Shown: in pieces, positions 61,500 to 64,000 of the stretch
How positions within the stretch are numbered: position 1 is the first letter of the stretch
Layout: every line of letters begins with the position of its first letter
Source of the DNA: Clostridium hydrogeniformans DSM 21757
Lineage (GTDB): Bacteria > Bacillota > Clostridia > Clostridiales > Clostridiaceae
Reading direction: 5' to 3'
DNA length: 64,000 nt
Assembly: GCF_000686705.1 (NCBI RefSeq)
Contig: NZ_JMLJ01000003.1
Coordinates: 62,001-126,000, forward strand
The notes under the pieces: model-generated
What the model was told of the DNA's origin: nothing
The model's database searches: none
What the model saw: the letters and a program-made list of their open reading frames with translations, nothing else
Made by a program: the position numbers and the translations under genes

Positions 61500-61597
61500 T
61501 AACCTTGTATAATTTTTTATATTTTATAAATTTCATTTAAATTCTACTACTTACTTAATTAATATTAGACTTTAAAGCCATAATTCAAAATTCTTTA

Positions 61598-62284
61598 CTA
61601 ATATAATCCCATAATTTGAGCAAATATAGGTACTACTATTACTGTAATAATTCCAACTACAACTACTGCTATACTTCCCATAGCTGCCTCAACTTCTCCA
61701 AGTTCCATACCTCTTGCAACTCCTAGTGCATGTCCAGCTGTTCCTAAAGAAAGTCCCTTTGATATAGGATTCTTTATTCTAAATAATTTCAAGATGTTAG
61801 TTCCTACAGCATATACAATAACTGCATTAAATATAACCGCAAAGGATGTTATATAAGGTATTCCTCCCATGCCTTGTGATAAAGGTAATGCTATAGATGT
61901 AGTAGCCGCTTCTGGAAGCATTGACTTCATAACAGCTAAATCTAAGCTTAATACTTTTCCTAATATATAAACTATTAATACTGAGAATACTGAACCTACT
62001 GTAATAGCTGATAGTATTTGCCACCAATATTTTTTAAGCTTATCTACTTGTTTATATAAAGGTATGGCAAAGGCAATTGTTGCCGGTTCTAAAAAGAAGT
62101 TTATTATTTTTCCTCCGCTACTATACTCTTCATAAGAGAAATTGCCTAGTTTTAAAAATAGTATTCCAAGTATCATAGATACAAATAAAGGTGTAAAGAG
62201 GAAGAACCCCTTAGTCTTACTAAACAAAACCTTACCAATGCCATAGGCTACTAAAGAAACTACTATTCCGAAATATGGAGTCAT
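61598..62284 (-). CDS. lrgB: LrgB-family antiholin-like / carbon export protein
   Basis: 228 residues from ATG 62284 (AAGGAGG, spacer 9); a TTG at 62293 extends the frame but lies within that site. About seven to eight membrane segments, with the family block [19 protein letters not shown] and [23 protein letters not shown]. LrgAB was first described as an antiholin pair and in several bacteria acts in pyruvate transport; which applies here is unknown. Coupled to lrgA: the start is two bases beyond the lrgA stop. Confidence 0.92.
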   Translation of the reverse strand: MTPYFGIVVSLVAYGIGKVLFSKTKGFFLFTPLFVSMILGILFLKLGNFSYEEYSSGGKIINFFLEPATIAFAIPLYKQVDKLKKYWWQILSAITVGSVFSVLIVYILGKVLSLDLAVMKSMLPEAATTSIALPLSQGMGGIPYITSFAVIFNAVIVYAVGTNILKLFRIKNPISKGLSLGTAGHALGVARGMELGEVEAAMGSIAVVVVGIITVIVVPIFAQIMGLY

Positions 62285-62285
62285 A

Positions 62286-62753
62286 CTAAACAACCTCCTT
62301 TAACTTATCTAATGAAGTTTTATTATCTATTCCTTTATTGTTTCTATCTTTTAAATCTATCTTATTATCCTTAGCATTAAGTTCTTTTGATGTATCCTTT
62401 CCTAATATAAGGTCTGAGAATAATCCTGTAATACCAAGTAATATAACAGTTGCAATAAATATTGTTAAACAAATTTGTATTCCGTACTTCTCCATAACTG
62501 GAAGAGAATTTATAACTGATATTCCTGATGGAACAAAGAAAAATTCAATTTTAGATGTTAATGATCCTCCAAGACCTTCTACCATTTCCAGCTTTACAAC
62601 CTTTGTGCAAAGTAGTAAAAATAGTATCACCATTCCTATAACTGATGCTGGCATAGGTACCGGCAAAACCTTTACAATAACATTAGATAAAAGCATTATA
62701 GTTGAAAAAATTAGAGCCTGCATTATAAATCCGTAAACTTTCTTTTCTTTCAT
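62286..62753 (-). CDS. lrgA: LrgA-family holin-like protein with C-terminal tail
   Basis: 155 residues. Four membrane helices in the first ~118 residues (LRLP-type [17 protein letters not shown]), typical of LrgA/CidA. The last ~37 residues ([23 protein letters not shown]..) are charged and hydrophilic, longer than in most homologues. Expected to assemble with LrgB. LytS-LytR upstream is the known regulator pair in other Firmicutes. Confidence 0.9.
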   Translation of the reverse strand: MKEKKVYGFIMQALIFSTIMLLSNVIVKVLPVPMPASVIGMVILFLLLCTKVVKLEMVEGLGGSLTSKIEFFFVPSGISVINSLPVMEKYGIQICLTIFIATVILLGITGLFSDLILGKDTSKELNAKDNKIDLKDRNNKGIDNKTSLDKLKEVV

Positions 62754-62884
62754 TTAACTCACTCCCTAGTTTTATTCTTAAGATTTTTACTATGATTTCT
62801 TTTTTATGTCTTAATTATAAACCTAGGGTTATGAGTTTTTAGTGTTTCTTGAATGAAATGCATAAAAACCTACATAAAATACAT

Positions 62885-63607
62885 TTATATATTCATTATT
62901 TGTTTAAACTCTTTTATATTGCTTCTACTTACTGGTATTTCAGCCTCTACATGCTGTAATCTTAAGTTATATGTATTGTTAAACCAAGGAATTATCTCCC
63001 TAATCTTTGTTATGCTAACCACATAAGATCTATGACATTTGAAAAACTTCTCCTTTGGAAGGCTATTATAGAACTCTGATATACTCATATTTACAGAATA
63101 CTCTTCATCTTTAGTATAAACATAAGTTACCCTTTCCTTTGCCTCGCAATAGTAGATTTCATCTATATCCACAACTATTATCTTTTCATTTTTCCAAAGA
63201 CTTATTCTACTACGTACTGATGTTTTATGCTCTTCATCATTTCTATCCTTATAACTAAGTTCCAACTTTTTTAACATAGATTTTATTCTCTCTTCAGAAT
63301 AAGGCTTTAAGATATAATCAAAAGCCTCTACCTCAAAAGCTTCTACTGCATGTTCTTTATAAGCTGTTATAAAAACTATATATGGTTTTTTAGAAAATTT
63401 ACTTATATTTTTTGCAAGTAAAACTCCATCAAGAGATGCTATGTTAATATCTAAAAATATTACATCCACCTGATTTTCTTGAATAAATTTAAGTACATCT
63501 ATTCCATCCTCAAACTCATCTACAATTTCAATATTGCTATAATTTTTTATAAAATATTTAAGTTCTTCTCTAGCTAAAAATTCATCCTCCACTATTATAG
63601 CCTTCAT
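62885..63607 (-). CDS. lytR: LytTR-family response regulator
   Basis: 240 residues. Receiver domain with D53 (VIFLDINIASLDG) and K in ILKPYSEE; residues ~135-240 are a LytTR DNA-binding domain (FKCHRSYVVSITKIREI). It starts 4 bp after the kinase's stop, with AGGGGTGA before the ATG. It should be phosphorylated by LytS and activate lrgAB directly downstream (131-bp gap). A 9-12 bp direct repeat typical of LytTR sites was not pinned down by eye. Confidence 0.93.
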   Translation of the reverse strand: MKAIIVEDEFLAREELKYFIKNYSNIEIVDEFEDGIDVLKFIQENQVDVIFLDINIASLDGVLLAKNISKFSKKPYIVFITAYKEHAVEAFEVEAFDYILKPYSEERIKSMLKKLELSYKDRNDEEHKTSVRSRISLWKNEKIIVVDIDEIYYCEAKERVTYVYTKDEEYSVNMSISEFYNSLPKEKFFKCHRSYVVSITKIREIIPWFNNTYNLRLQHVEAEIPVSRSNIKEFKQIMNI

Positions 63608-63611
63608 AAAA

Positions 63612-64000
63612 TCACCCCTTTACAAAAAACTCTATTTTAGTACCCTTCTCTAATCTTTCTATCTTAAGTCCCTCTCCATAAATAAGTTTTAATCTTAAAT
63701 GAACATTATAAAGACCTATCTTATTATCTGGCATATTATCATTATATACCCTCTCTATTATATCCTCTTCTATACCAATACCAGTATCCTCTATTACTAC
63801 TTTAACCTTTTCCTTCTCATCCTTTACTCTTATAGTAACTGTTCCTTGACCCTTATTTTTAAGCACTCCATGAACTATTGCATTTTCAACTAAGGGCTGT
63901 ATTATAAGACTTGGCATCTTTACCTCTACCTCATCAATATCATAAACCACTTTAAGCTTGTTTCCGAACCTAGCCTTTTCTATCTCTATATAATCCCTCA
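63612..64000 (-). CDS. lytS: LytS-family sensor histidine kinase, C-terminal part (runs off the window)
   Basis: The frame is open to the window edge and reads [22 protein letters not shown] just inside it, a standard His_kinase/HATPase junction of LytS. The ATPase has [17 protein letters not shown] (N box) and EDTGIGIEE. An internal GTG at 63950 is not the true start. The 5TM-LYT sensor and GAF domains would be beyond base 64000. First known member of the lytSR-lrgAB cluster here. Confidence 0.92.
   Translation of the reverse strand, partial: RDYIEIEKARFGNKLKVVYDIDEVEVKMPSLIIQPLVENAIVHGVLKNKGQGTVTIRVKDEKEKVKVVIEDTGIGIEEDIIERVYNDNMPDNKIGLYNVHLRLKLIYGEGLKIERLEKGTKIEFFVKG

Noticed and set aside
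1-64000. CRISPR arrays, IS elements, prophage genes, tRNA and rRNA
   Set aside because: No regularly spaced direct repeats, transposase or integrase motifs, phage structural genes or tRNA/rRNA signatures were found on either strand.

Overview
This window looks like the chromosome of a low-GC, anaerobic Firmicute of the Clostridium sensu stricto type. It is very AT-rich with strong GGAGG ribosome binding sites, and it carries clostridial-style genes: a ColG-like secreted collagenase, split transketolase, a two-subunit glycine decarboxylase and an archaeal-type AspRS under T-box control. I see no prophage, IS element, CRISPR array, rRNA or tRNA. Most genes lie on the minus strand. I do not name a species.

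Layout. 1-6.1 kb: start of topB (partial), a YfcE-type phosphodiesterase, a tocopherol-cyclase-like protein, an FAD/Rieske oxidoreductase (+), a 31-residue lysine-rich peptide and a DEAD-box helicase. 6.4-9.4 kb: metNIQ methionine importer under a SAM riboswitch with its own terminator. 9.5-14.1 kb: a DbpA-like helicase, a three-gene ABC-2 exporter and a 55-residue zinc-ribbon protein. 14.3-17.5 kb: AspRS behind two tandem T-boxes (the first with a GAC specifier), and DNA polymerase IV. 17.5-19.3 kb: a cobalamin-riboswitch operon of an adenosyltransferase-like protein, a membrane-anchored DUF4430 (transcobalamin-like) protein and an ECF S component. 19.4-25.8 kb: histidine kinase plus a TPR-tailed response regulator, an APH-family kinase, an NCS2 permease and a DUF3785-like protein. 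26-28.2 kb: a MerR regulator facing an MerR-type promoter that now reads into the decayed start of an aldo/keto reductase, then a histidine phosphatase and a divergent cis-prenyltransferase. 28.2-34.4 kb: a heterodimeric ABC exporter with one degenerate ATP site, a small membrane protein, a GreA paralogue and an LCP protein.

34.4-40.4 kb: glycine cleavage system (gcvT-gcvH-gcvPA-gcvPB, then lpdA). 41.6-45 kb: an iron alcohol dehydrogenase with a clear -24/-12 sigma-54 promoter, an upstream inverted repeat and an AcoR-like activator, an apparently complete local circuit. 45.1-52.2 kb: one operon of a PRD/PTS regulator, split transketolase, an ascorbate-type PTS (IIA, IIB, IIC) and transaldolase; two near-identical hairpins sit between the transketolase and PTS genes. 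52.4-55.8 kb: collagenase. 56-61.4 kb: an internally deleted ribH relic, small hypothetical proteins, a DUF3810 zinc peptidase, an orphan XRE-like regulator, a second MraY-like transferase and a VTT-domain membrane protein. 61.6-64 kb: lytS (partial)-lytR-lrgA-lrgB.

The themes are metabolic sensing by RNA (SAM, cobalamin, uncharged tRNA), sugar and amino-acid use, and cell-envelope control. The most rewarding places to look again are the B12 operon, the sigma-54 circuit, the PTS/transketolase operon with its twin hairpins, the two gene relics and a compact three-way-junction fold at 23.3-23.4 kb.
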